In this document: positions 56,920 through 64,000 of the stretch, in pieces
Numbering within the stretch: the first letter of the stretch is position 1
Layout: each line of letters begins with the position of its first letter
NCBI RefSeq assembly: GCF_009834515.1
Contig: NZ_CP019426.1
Coordinates: 1,167,501-1,231,500, forward strand
Direction: 5' to 3'
Source: Pseudomonas sp. R84
GTDB taxonomy: Bacteria; Pseudomonadota; Gammaproteobacteria; Pseudomonadales; Pseudomonadaceae
DNA: 64,000 nucleotides
Made by a program: the position numbers and the translations under genes
The notes under the pieces: generated by a model
Database searches by the model: none
The model's input: the letters and a program-made list of their open reading frames with translations, nothing else
Told to the model about the DNA's origin: nothing

Positions 56920-56940
56920 TTCATCCTATGATTGGATGAA
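56920..56940 (+). promoter_or_regulatory. Likely GntR operator ahead of its own gene
   Basis: Perfect inverted repeat TTCATCC-N7-GGATGAA ending 12 bases before the GntR ATG, so bound repressor would cover the promoter or ribosome site. Autoregulation by the GntR protein is the simplest reading. Confidence 0.6.
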
Positions 56941-56952
56941 AGGGCGAATCCT

Positions 56953-57612
56953 ATGTCAGACATTTCTCCACTCATTAAGCGATCTTTGGTCGATCAGGCC
57001 TTGGATCAACTTCGTCAGCGCATCAACAGCGGCGCCTGGCAGGTCGGCGAGCGTTTGCCGACCGAACCCGAGCTGTGCGCCGAACTGGGCATCAGCCGCA
57101 ATACCGTGCGCGAGGCCATGCGCGTGCTGGCGTTTTCCGGGCTGATCGAGATTCGTCAGGGCGACGGCAGTTACCTGCGCGCAGTGATCGATCCGATGGA
57201 TACCCTGAAAGCGCTGTCGCAATGCTCGCTGGAACAGGCGCGGGAAACCCGCCACATCCTCGAAGTCGAGGCCATCGGCCTTGCGGCGTTACGTCGTACC
57301 GACGAAGACCTCGTCGCATTGCGCGAAGCTCTTGGCACCAGCGGCAGCCACTACCACGGCGATCTCGACACCTACATCGCCTGCGATCTGGTGTTCCACC
57401 GCCGTCTGGTCGACGCCGCGCACAACCCGACCCTCAGCGAGTTGTATCGCTATTTCTCCAGCATCGTCGGCGCGCAATTGCGCCAGACCCTGAACATCGT
57501 CCCGCGCCGTCAGGAAGTGTTCGACCTGCACATCGAGTTGCTTGATGCGGTCGAGCAACGCGACCCGGAACGGGCCAAAGCCTTGTCGAGGCAGTTGATC
57601 AATGAACCTTGA
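56953..57612 (+). CDS. GntR family (FadR/FCD type) transcriptional regulator
   Basis: A 219-residue regulator. The N-terminal winged HTH has GERLPTEPELCAELGISRNT and VREAMRVLAFSGLIEIRQGDG. An all-helical FCD ligand domain (about 90-219) contains DLVFHRRLVDAAHNPTL. ATG 56953 has AGGGCGA upstream. Its stop overlaps the start of the MFS gene, so regulator and transporter form one transcript and the regulator probably senses that transporter's substrate. Confidence 0.9.
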   Translation: MSDISPLIKRSLVDQALDQLRQRINSGAWQVGERLPTEPELCAELGISRNTVREAMRVLAFSGLIEIRQGDGSYLRAVIDPMDTLKALSQCSLEQARETRHILEVEAIGLAALRRTDEDLVALREALGTSGSHYHGDLDTYIACDLVFHRRLVDAAHNPTLSELYRYFSSIVGAQLRQTLNIVPRRQEVFDLHIELLDAVEQRDPERAKALSRQLINEP

Positions 57613-58906
57613 AACCGAGAAAACCATGTCCCGCAGTGAGATATCCACAACCCCGAAACGTACGGCAGAACTTGAAGAGCTGCTGATCGACGCCGAGGCT
57701 GACGACGAGCAGGTGCAACAAAGCCATCCGCTGGTGAAGCGCCCGTGGCTGTTGTTGCTGGGGCTGATTCTGGTGGCGCTGAATTTGCGTCCAGCGCTAT
57801 CGAGCATGGCGCCGCTGCTCAGCGACGTGTCGAAAAGTCTCGGTTTATCGGCGGCTCAGGCCGGTTTGCTGACCACGTTGCCGGTGTTGTGCCTCGGTTT
57901 GTTTGCGCCGCTGGCACCGATTCTGGCGCGGCGTTTTGGCGCTGAACGGGTGGTGCTGGGGATTCTGCTGGCGCTCGCCGGCGGGATTATTCTGCGCAGC
58001 AACTTCGGTGAAATCGGCCTGTTCGCCGGCAGCGTATTGGGCGGTGCGAGCATCGGCATCATCGGCGTGCTGCTGCCGGGGATCGTCAAGCGCGACTTCG
58101 CCAAACACGCCGGCACCATGACCGGCGTCTACACCATGGCGCTGTGTCTGGGCGCAGCGATGGCGGCCGGTTCCAGCGTGCCGTTGAGTGAACACTTCGG
58201 TCACAGCTGGGCGATGGGCCTGGGCTTCTGGGTGATTCCGGCGTTGGTTGCAGCGGTGTTCTGGCTGCCGCAAGTCGGGCAGAAACATGGCGCGCACAAC
58301 GTCGCCTATCGCGTGCGCGGCCTGCTGCGTGATCCGCTGGCCTGGCAGGTGACCTTGTACATGGGCCTGCAATCGTCGCTGGCCTACATCGTCTTCGGCT
58401 GGTTGCCGTCGATCCTGATTGGTCGCGGCCTGACGCCAACTCAGGCCGGTCTGGTGTTGTCCGGTTCGGTGATCATTCAACTTGCCAGCTCGTTGGCCGC
58501 GCCTTGGCTGGCGACCCGTGGCAAGGATCAGCGTCTGGCAATTGTCGTGGTCATGGCGCTGACCCTTGGCGGTCTGTTCGGCTGCCTGTACGCGCCGATC
58601 GAAGGCCTGTGGGGCTGGGCGATTTTGCTGGGTCTGGGGCAGGGCGGTACGTTCAGTCTGGCGTTGACGTTGATTGTGCTGCGCTCGCGCGATTCCCATG
58701 TCGCGGCGAACCTGTCGAGCATGTCCCAGGGTTTCGGTTACACGCTGGCGTCGATGGGGCCGTTCGCAGTCGGCGTGGTGCATGACTGGACCGGCGGCTG
58801 GAATGCCGTGGGCTGGATCTTCGGGATTATTGGCACAGGTGCGATCATTGCTGGCCTCGGTGCCGGGCGCGCGCTGTACGTGCAAGTGCAAAGCGAGAAG
58901 ATCTGA
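57602..58906 (+). CDS. CynX/NimT family MFS transporter
   Basis: A 434-residue, 12-helix MFS protein with a hydrophilic N-terminal extension of about 45 residues. The segment LILVALNLRPALSSMAPLLSDV is characteristic of CynX/NimT transporters (cyanate, nitroimidazole and related compounds). It overlaps the GntR gene by 11 bases. Substrate unknown; no cyanase gene is nearby. Confidence 0.9.
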   Translation: MNLETEKTMSRSEISTTPKRTAELEELLIDAEADDEQVQQSHPLVKRPWLLLLGLILVALNLRPALSSMAPLLSDVSKSLGLSAAQAGLLTTLPVLCLGLFAPLAPILARRFGAERVVLGILLALAGGIILRSNFGEIGLFAGSVLGGASIGIIGVLLPGIVKRDFAKHAGTMTGVYTMALCLGAAMAAGSSVPLSEHFGHSWAMGLGFWVIPALVAAVFWLPQVGQKHGAHNVAYRVRGLLRDPLAWQVTLYMGLQSSLAYIVFGWLPSILIGRGLTPTQAGLVLSGSVIIQLASSLAAPWLATRGKDQRLAIVVVMALTLGGLFGCLYAPIEGLWGWAILLGLGQGGTFSLALTLIVLRSRDSHVAANLSSMSQGFGYTLASMGPFAVGVVHDWTGGWNAVGWIFGIIGTGAIIAGLGAGRALYVQVQSEKI

Positions 58907-58923
58907 ATGCACTGATTTTAAAT

Positions 58924-59012
58924 GCGGGAGCGAGCCTGCTCGCGAAGGCGATTTTACATTCAATATCTGTGTCGACTGACACGCCGCTTTCGCGAGCAGG
59001 CTCGCTCCCACA
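58924..59012. repeat. REP pair (GGGAGCGAGCCTGCTCGCGA family)
   Basis: Inverted copies CGGGAGCGAGCCTGCTCGCG and CGCGAGCAGGCTCGCTCCCA directly after the MFS gene stop. Confidence 0.9.
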
Positions 59013-59115
59013 TGGGTTTTGCGTGCTGCAGGTATTCGGTGTGCGAATGCCGATAGTGTTTCTGCGCATTGCAGATTATCGTGCTGGCAATCTGTACCTA
59101 TCTTGGAGATTGCCC

Positions 59116-59586
59116 ATGAGCGAAGCCCACGCCGCGTTGATCACCCGCTTCTACCAGGCCTTCCAGCGCCTGGACGCCGAAGCCATGGCCGCCTGCTACA
59201 CCGATGACGTAGTGTTCAGCGACCCGGCCTTCGGCGAACTGCGCGGGCGCGATGCCGGCGACATGTGGCGCATGCTCACCACCCGCGCCAAGGATTTCTC
59301 GCTGACCTTCGACAATGTCCGCGCCGATGAGCGCAGCGGCGGCGCGCATTGGGTCGCGACCTACCTGTTCAGCCAGACCGGCAACGTCGTGGTCAACGAT
59401 ATCCAGGCCCGCTTCGTGTTCCGTGACGGCAAGATCTGCGAGCACCACGATCACTTCGACCTGTGGCGCTGGTCGCGTCAGGCGCTGGGTTTCAAGGGCC
59501 TGCTGCTGGGCTGGACGCCGTTGGTGCGCAACGCCGTGCGTGCACAGGCATTGAAGGGACTGAAGGCATTTCAGGCCGGTCGCTGA
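59116..59586 (+). CDS. NTF2-like (SnoaL-type) protein
   Basis: A 156-residue protein with the NTF2 fold pattern: N-terminal helix ALITRFYQAFQRLDAEAMAAC, then YTDDVVFSDPAFGELRGRDA and beta strands with ARFVFRDGKICEHHDHFDLWRW. ATG 59116 has GGAG upstream; the frame before it reads through the REP. Often annotated as ketosteroid isomerase-related; real substrate unknown. Confidence 0.82.
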   Translation: MSEAHAALITRFYQAFQRLDAEAMAACYTDDVVFSDPAFGELRGRDAGDMWRMLTTRAKDFSLTFDNVRADERSGGAHWVATYLFSQTGNVVVNDIQARFVFRDGKICEHHDHFDLWRWSRQALGFKGLLLGWTPLVRNAVRAQALKGLKAFQAGR

Positions 59587-59625
59587 TAAGATCGCCGCCT
59601 GTTTCCTACACGTCTTGATCCCGAA

Positions 59626-59928
59626 GTGACCAGTCTTAGCGAAAAATCTGTCGATGTCGCCGAACCGGTGAGCAAGTCCTGGTTCGTCTACCTCGTTCGC
59701 GCCGCCAATGGTTCGTTGTACTGCGGGATCAGCGATGATCCGGTGCGCCGTTTCGCCAAGCATCAAAGCGGCAAAGGCGCGCGGTTCTTCCTCTCCAGCC
59801 CTGCGATGGCGCTGGTCTACACCGAGCTGTGCCGCGACAAAAGCGATGCGCTGCGTCAGGAACGCTTGATCAAAAAACTCAGGAAGAGCGCCAAGGAATG
59901 TCTGGTTGCGTCTTATCAATCTGACTGA
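59626..59928 (+). CDS. GIY-YIG nuclease superfamily protein
   Basis: A 100-residue UPF0213/YhbQ-like protein. The motifs [17 protein letters not shown] (variant GIY-YIG) and the catalytic-type Arg in [18 protein letters not shown] are visible, with a Glu in RQERLIKKL. It starts at GTG 59626, 39 bases after the NTF2 gene. Nuclease activity is inferred from family. Confidence 0.85.
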   Translation: MTSLSEKSVDVAEPVSKSWFVYLVRAANGSLYCGISDDPVRRFAKHQSGKGARFFLSSPAMALVYTELCRDKSDALRQERLIKKLRKSAKECLVASYQSD

Positions 59929-60012
59929 TTGGTTCCCATCAGGCAGATCTGTAGGCTGCTAAGCAAATGCACGCTAAGCTGCCAGCTCACTATCTGAGCG
60001 GCGGAGCCGAGC

Positions 60013-60948
60013 ATGTCCGAGTTGATTCTGCATCATTACCCGACCTCCCCATTTGCCGAGAAGGCCCGCCTGCTGCTGGGCTTCAAAGGCTTGTCGTGGC
60101 GCTCGGTGCACATCTCGCCGGTGATGCCGAAACCGGATCTCACCGCGCTGACGGGTGGCTACCGCAAGACCCCGGTGCTGCAGATTGGTGCCGACATCTA
60201 TTGCGACACTTCGCTGATCGCCCGTCGCCTGGAGCAGGAAAAGGCGTTGCCGGCGTTCTTTCCCGAGGGCCAGGAATTCACCGCCGCCAGTTTTGCCACG
60301 TGGGCTGACTCGGTGGTGTTTCAACATGCGGTGAGCCTGGTGTTTCAGCCGGAATCGGTGGCGGTGCGTTTCGCCAAGCTGCCGCCGGAAGCGATCAAGG
60401 CTTTTATTGCCGACCGTGCCGGTCTGTTCAGTGGTGGCAGCGCCACGCGTTTGTCTGCCGAACAGGCCAAGCATCAATGGCCGACGATCATGGCGCGTCT
60501 GGAGCAGCAGTTGCAGCGCGAGCAGGGCGACTTCCTGTTCGGCGAACCGTCGATTGCCGACTTCGCGCTGGCGCATCCGCTGTGGTTCCTCAAGGCTACG
60601 CATGTCACGGCTCCACTGGTGGATGAGTATCCGGCAGTTTCGGCCTGGTTGGGACGAGTGCTGGGCTTTGGCCATGGCGCAGCCAGTGCGATGACGTCGG
60701 AAGAGGCGCTTGAGATTGCACGCAACGCGACACCGGCGGCATTGCCGGATGAGCAGTTCGTGGATCCGAATGGGTTCAAGGCTGGGCAGCAGGTGGCGAT
60801 TGCCGCGACCGATTACGGGGTTGATCCGGTGGTGGGCGAGTTGCTGTTTGCCGGTCGCGAAGAGTTGATCATTCGTCGTGAAGACGAGCGTGGCGGTGTG
60901 GTGCATGTGCACTTCCCGCGTTTCGGTTTCCGCATCGAAGCCCGCTAA
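60013..60948 (+). CDS. Glutathione S-transferase family protein
   Basis: A 311-residue protein with an N-terminal thioredoxin-like GST domain (ILHHYPTSPFAEKARLLLGFKGL, then TPVLQIGADIYCDTSLIARRLE). A helical C-terminal domain (FGEPSIADFALAHPLWFL) follows. It continues about 90 residues beyond a usual GST with a beta-rich tail. Substrate unknown. Confidence 0.87.
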   Translation: MSELILHHYPTSPFAEKARLLLGFKGLSWRSVHISPVMPKPDLTALTGGYRKTPVLQIGADIYCDTSLIARRLEQEKALPAFFPEGQEFTAASFATWADSVVFQHAVSLVFQPESVAVRFAKLPPEAIKAFIADRAGLFSGGSATRLSAEQAKHQWPTIMARLEQQLQREQGDFLFGEPSIADFALAHPLWFLKATHVTAPLVDEYPAVSAWLGRVLGFGHGAASAMTSEEALEIARNATPAALPDEQFVDPNGFKAGQQVAIAATDYGVDPVVGELLFAGREELIIRREDERGGVVHVHFPRFGFRIEAR

Positions 60949-60955
60949 AGATCCA

Positions 60956-61047
60956 TTGTGGGAGCGAGCCTGCTCGCGAAAGCGGTGTGTCAGACAACAA
61001 CAGTGTTGAATGATCAGCCGTCTTCGCGAGCAGGCTCGCTCCCACAT
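60956..61047. repeat. REP pair (GTGGGAGCGAGCCTGCTCG family)
   Basis: Inverted copies between the convergent GST and glutaredoxin genes. A likely bidirectional transcription end. Confidence 0.9.
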
Positions 61048-61050
61048 TGG

Positions 61051-61401
61051 TTACTTCAGGGCGGCGAGGATTTCGTCCGGGTCGAATCCGCGAATCAATG
61101 TGCCGTTAACATCGATCAACGGTATCCCGCGTCCGCCCAATGCCTCATACGCCTTGCGCGCCTCGGCATCCTTCTCGATATCGAACTCCTTGAACGCAAT
61201 CCCCTTGCTGTCGAGAAAGCGTTTGGTCTGCTTGCAGTAGCCGCACCAGTCGGTGGCGTAGAGTACGACGTTGGCCTGCGCGCGCGTCTGCTCGGCAACC
61301 ATCTGCGAGGGGTTGAACACCCGCTCGATCTTGCCCCAGTTCTGATAGACCACGACCACCAGCAGAACCAGCGCGACCTTCTTCAGCACGTTGCCGAGCA
61401 T
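61051..61401 (-). CDS. Membrane-anchored glutaredoxin-like protein
   Basis: A 116-residue protein with an N-terminal hydrophobic anchor (VALVLLVVVVY, residues 9-19). The glutaredoxin domain has the redox motif C53-GY-C56, plus GRGIPLIDVNG. ATG lies at the yejK stop codon (one-base overlap), so the two are co-transcribed. The dithiol site suggests disulfide or glutathione-linked reductase activity facing the periplasm or membrane. Confidence 0.87.
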   Translation of the reverse strand: MLGNVLKKVALVLLVVVVYQNWGKIERVFNPSQMVAEQTRAQANVVLYATDWCGYCKQTKRFLDSKGIAFKEFDIEKDAEARKAYEALGGRGIPLIDVNGTLIRGFDPDEILAALK

Positions 61402-62405
61402 CAGTTACGCCGCTTCAGCTGATCGGTGAGCGACGTTGGCAGGCCTTTGATCACCAGGGTGCCAGCCTCTTCGTCGTATTCGATCTTCGAGCCCAGCAGG
61501 TGCGCTTCAAAGCTGATCGACAGGCCTTCGGCGCGGCCGGTGAAGCGGCGGAATTGATTCAGGGTGCGTTTGTCCGCCGGAATCTCTGGCGACAGGCCGT
61601 AGTCCTTGTTGCGAATGTGATCGTAAAAGGCTTTCGGGCGTTCTTCGTCGATCAGCTCCGACAACTCTTCGAGGCCCATCGGTTCGCCGAGTTTGGCCTG
61701 GCTGCTGGCGTAATCGACCAGGGTTTTGGTCTTCTCGCGAGCGGACTCTTCGGGCAGGTCTTCGCTCTCGACGAAGTCACTGAACGCCTTGAGCAGCGTG
61801 CGCGTCTCGCCCGGGCCGTCGACGCCTTCCTGGCAGCCGATGAAGTCGCGGAAGTATTCCGAAACCTTCTTGCCGTTCTTGCCCTTGATGAACGAGATGT
61901 ACTGCTTGGACTGCTTGTTGTTCTGCCACTCGGAGACGTTGATACGCGCCGCCAGGTGCAGTTGGCCGAGGTCGAGGTGGCGCGATGGGGTCACGTCCAG
62001 CTCATCGGTCACCGCCACGCCTTCGCTGTGGTGCAGCAGGGCGATGGCCAGGTAGTCGGTCATGCCTTGCTGATAGTGGGCGAACAGCACATGGCCGCCG
62101 ACCGACAGGTTCGATTCTTCCATCAGCTTCTGCAGGTGCTCGACCGCGACCTTGCTGAACGCGGTGAAGTCCTTGCCGCCTTCCATGTATTCCTTCAGCC
62201 AGCCGCTGAACGGGAACGCACCGGATTCCGGATGAAACAGGCCCCAGGCTTTGCCCTGTTTGGCGTTATAGCTCTCGTTGAGGTCGGCGAGCATGTTTTC
62301 GATGGCTGCAGACTCGGCCAGTTCCGTGTCACGGGCGTGCAGAACTGCGGGCGTGCCGTCGGGTTTTTTGTCGATCAGGTGGACGATGCAATGACGGATC
62401 GGCAT
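61401..62405 (-). CDS. yejK: Nucleoid-associated protein YejK
   Basis: A 334-residue YejK/NdpA family protein. The opening [17 protein letters not shown] and the internal [18 protein letters not shown] motif are characteristic. ATG 62405 is the conserved start; the frame upstream is not. It is divergent from the HU gene at 62801, placing two nucleoid proteins side by side across a 395-bp region. It overlaps the glutaredoxin gene by one base. Confidence 0.92.
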   Translation of the reverse strand: MPIRHCIVHLIDKKPDGTPAVLHARDTELAESAAIENMLADLNESYNAKQGKAWGLFHPESGAFPFSGWLKEYMEGGKDFTAFSKVAVEHLQKLMEESNLSVGGHVLFAHYQQGMTDYLAIALLHHSEGVAVTDELDVTPSRHLDLGQLHLAARINVSEWQNNKQSKQYISFIKGKNGKKVSEYFRDFIGCQEGVDGPGETRTLLKAFSDFVESEDLPEESAREKTKTLVDYASSQAKLGEPMGLEELSELIDEERPKAFYDHIRNKDYGLSPEIPADKRTLNQFRRFTGRAEGLSISFEAHLLGSKIEYDEEAGTLVIKGLPTSLTDQLKRRN

Positions 62406-62800
62406 GGGCTTCTCGGCTGTTGGAAGGGAGGAGGGCAGGCTCCCCCGAAAAAGCGCCCAGTGTACCGCAACCACTGGTTTTGGCGCGGGTTGTAGGGCAA
62501 AACCGGGGCGCGCACTGGCGCTTATGCAGTTTTTTACCGATTTAGCGCAATAAAGCTGACCAAATGGGTAGCTAGAGGCGGATATTTCCCCGGCTCTGTG
62601 CTAGTTTTGCCCGGTCTTACGCGAAGTCACTGCGTTAAGCGTGCAATCAGCATTTGTCAGGTCGAACCAAACCCTGATTTCGGTATCTATAACCCGACTC
62701 GTCGTGGTTATCGCCGAGGGTGCCAGATCCAGAAGATCGGGCTCGATGGCTGACACTGCACTCTGCAATCCATATGAATTTGATAGGGAAGGAACACTAC

Positions 62801-63082
62801 ATGGCTCTTACTAAAGACCAACTGATCGCCGACATCGCTGAAGCTATCGACGCGCCGAAAACCACCGCGCGTAACGCTCTGGACCAACTGGGCCAAATCG
62901 TTGCCGATCAGCTGGAAAACGGCGGCGAAATCACCTTGCCAGGTATCGGCAAGCTGAAAGTGACCGAGCGTCCTGCCCGCACTGGCCGTAACCCTTCGAC
63001 TGGCGCTGCCATCGAAATCCCTGCAAAGAAAGTGATCAAGCTGGTTGTGGCCAAAGGCCTGACCGACGCTGTGAACAAGTAA
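62801..63082 (+). CDS. HU family DNA-binding protein
   Basis: A 93-residue histone-like protein. The helical N-terminal half begins MALTKDQLIADIAEAI, and the beta-arm follows with ITLPGIGKLKVTERPARTGRNPSTGAA (read in segments), including the conserved RNP-type arm tip. ATG 62801 has AAGGAA upstream. A long leader (62406-62800) contains its promoter; no other gene is visible there. A strong terminator follows. Confidence 0.95.
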   Translation: MALTKDQLIADIAEAIDAPKTTARNALDQLGQIVADQLENGGEITLPGIGKLKVTERPARTGRNPSTGAAIEIPAKKVIKLVVAKGLTDAVNK

Positions 63083-63094
63083 GACGCAGTAATA

Positions 63095-63133
63095 AAAAAC
63101 CGTGCACCGGAGCGATCCGGGCACGGTTTTTTT
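63095..63133 (+). terminator. Rho-independent terminator of the HU gene
   Basis: Stem AAAAACCGTGC/GCACGGTTTTT (with inner CCGG/CCGG pairing) followed by a T-run, 12 bases after the HU stop. Confidence 0.9.
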
Positions 63134-63167
63134 GTGTCTGCGATTTGGCGCTGCACATTGAAACCAA

Positions 63168-63257
63168 TGTGGGAGCGAACCTGCTCGCGAAGCGTTGGAT
63201 CAGTCACCTTCAATACCGACTGACATACCGCTTTCGCGAGCAGGCTCGCTCCCACAG
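63168..63257. repeat. REP pair (GTGGGAGCGAACCTGCTCG family)
   Basis: Inverted copies between the convergent HU and rlmF genes. The left arm has one base change (GAACC) compared with the family. Confidence 0.88.
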
Positions 63258-63273
63258 GTGAATCTGTGGTGCG

Positions 63274-64000
63274 TTAGCGTACCCAGCGCTCGCGGCGCCA
63301 GATCTGCTGCTCGGACTTGGTCTGGAAAGTCCAGGCCACAAAGCGGCTCTGCTTCTGGCCCTGAGACATCTCGACGACCTGGCTTTCCAGCACGCCGGCT
63401 TTTTTCAGCGCGGTTTCGATGGCTGGCAGGTTCGAAGCTTTCGACACTAATGTGCTGAACCACAGCACTTTATGCTGGAAGTTCGCGCTCTCGGCGATCA
63501 GTTGCGTCACGAAACGTGCCTCGCCACCTTCACACCACAGCTCAGCCGACTGGCCACCGAAGTTCAGCACTGGCAGTTTGCGTTTCGGGTCGGCCTTGCC
63601 CAGTGCGCGCCATTTGCGCTCGCTGCCCTTGGTCGCTTCATCCATCGAAGCGTGGAACGGGGGGTTGCACATGGTCAGGTCAAAGCGCTCACCCGGTTCC
63701 AGCAGACCGATCAGGATGTGCTTGCGGTTTTCCTGCTGGCGCAGCTGGATCACCTTGTTCAGGTCGTTTGACTGAACGATGGCTTTGGCGGCAGCTACGG
63801 CCGTCGGGTCGATCTCCGAACCGAGGAAGTGCCAGCGGTATTCGCTGTTACCGATCAGCGGATACACGCAGTTGGCGCCCATGCCGATATCCAATACGTT
63901 GACGATCGCGCCGCGCGGGACCTTGCCGTCGTTCATGCTCGCCAGCAAATCCGCGAGGAAGTGCACGTAATCGGCACGGCCCGGCACCGGTGGACAGAGG
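63274..64000 (-). CDS. rlmF: 23S rRNA m6A1618 methyltransferase RlmF, 5' end outside window
   Basis: C-terminal part (about 242 codons) of the methyltransferase. The frame is open to the window edge, reading [22 protein letters not shown]-binding [16 protein letters not shown] and the catalytic NPPF motif ([13 protein letters not shown]) are present. It methylates A1618 of 23S rRNA in E. coli. The start lies beyond base 64000. Confidence 0.93.
   Translation of the reverse strand, partial: LCPPVPGRADYVHFLADLLASMNDGKVPRGAIVNVLDIGMGANCVYPLIGNSEYRWHFLGSEIDPTAVAAAKAIVQSNDLNKVIQLRQQENRKHILIGLLEPGERFDLTMCNPPFHASMDEATKGSERKWRALGKADPKRKLPVLNFGGQSAELWCEGGEARFVTQLIAESANFQHKVLWFSTLVSKASNLPAIETALKKAGVLESQVVEMSQGQKQSRFVAWTFQTKSEQQIWRRERWVR

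Overview
The window comes from a chromosome of a fluorescent Pseudomonas, most likely the P. fluorescens group. The evidence is the complete alginate operon in Pseudomonas order, a dauBAR/rhlB/estB/aap neighbourhood like the one in P. aeruginosa, high-GC codon use, and many intergenic REP palindromes of the GTAGGAG...CTGCTCGCGA and GTAGGAGCTGCCG types. There are no rRNA or tRNA genes, CRISPR arrays, transposases or prophage genes. The content is ordinary chromosomal backbone with small accessory islands.

Layout. (1) 1-5631: cell-surface-signalling iron uptake module, with a PepSY membrane protein (cut by the window edge), a DUF3325 protein, a FecI-like sigma factor, a FecR-like anti-sigma regulator and a TonB-dependent siderophore receptor. 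(2) 5837-9406: AraC regulator divergent from an EamA exporter, a DUF2165 membrane protein and a D-2-hydroxyacid dehydrogenase. (3) 9407-11260: repeat-rich accessory stretch with an AT-rich orphan gene and a DUF6124 gene behind a strongly palindromic leader. (4) 11434-17582: LysR regulator divergent from a four-gene aromatic-acid-type efflux operon (outer-membrane factor, FUSC, DUF1656, HlyD). (5) 17691-21932: SDR oxidoreductase, small membrane protein and an orphan TccC-like RHS toxin protein. (6) 22010-39218: alginate operon algD-8-44-K-E-G-X-L-I-J-F-A on the minus strand, with a candidate AlgU promoter about 475 bp upstream of algD. Repeat elements have entered it in several places, including the 5' end of the algK reading frame. 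(7) 39529-44848: yaaA, a polysaccharide-deacetylase-like protein, phoH and moaCDE. (8) 45121-55939: basic amino-acid binding protein, dauR, dauA, dauB, rhlB, estB and aapJQMP, a D-arginine and amino-acid uptake/catabolism neighbourhood. A TCCA-N3-TGGA palindrome recurs in three of its promoter regions. (9) 55993-58906: mqsRA toxin-antitoxin pair with a perfect palindromic operator, then a GntR regulator overlapping a CynX-type MFS gene. (10) 59116-64000: NTF2-like protein, GIY-YIG protein, GST, glutaredoxin, yejK, HU and the C-terminal part of rlmF, which runs off the window.

How the genes work together. The iron module couples siderophore sensing at the receptor, through FecR and the sigma factor, to its own transcription. 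The alginate operon makes GDP-mannuronate (AlgA, AlgD), polymerises it under c-di-GMP control (Alg8, Alg44), modifies it in the periplasm (AlgG, AlgI/J/F/X, AlgL) and exports it (AlgK, AlgE). The dau genes convert D-arginine to L-arginine, and the aap operon imports amino acids.

The most notable observations are the REP element inside the algK frame, a candidate shared DauR-type operator, the palindromic leader of the DUF6124 gene, four copies of a MITE-like repeat (one splitting algL from algI), and a TccC-like toxin protein with an unrecognised C-terminal domain and no visible immunity gene. No wholly new system could be proven from sequence alone.
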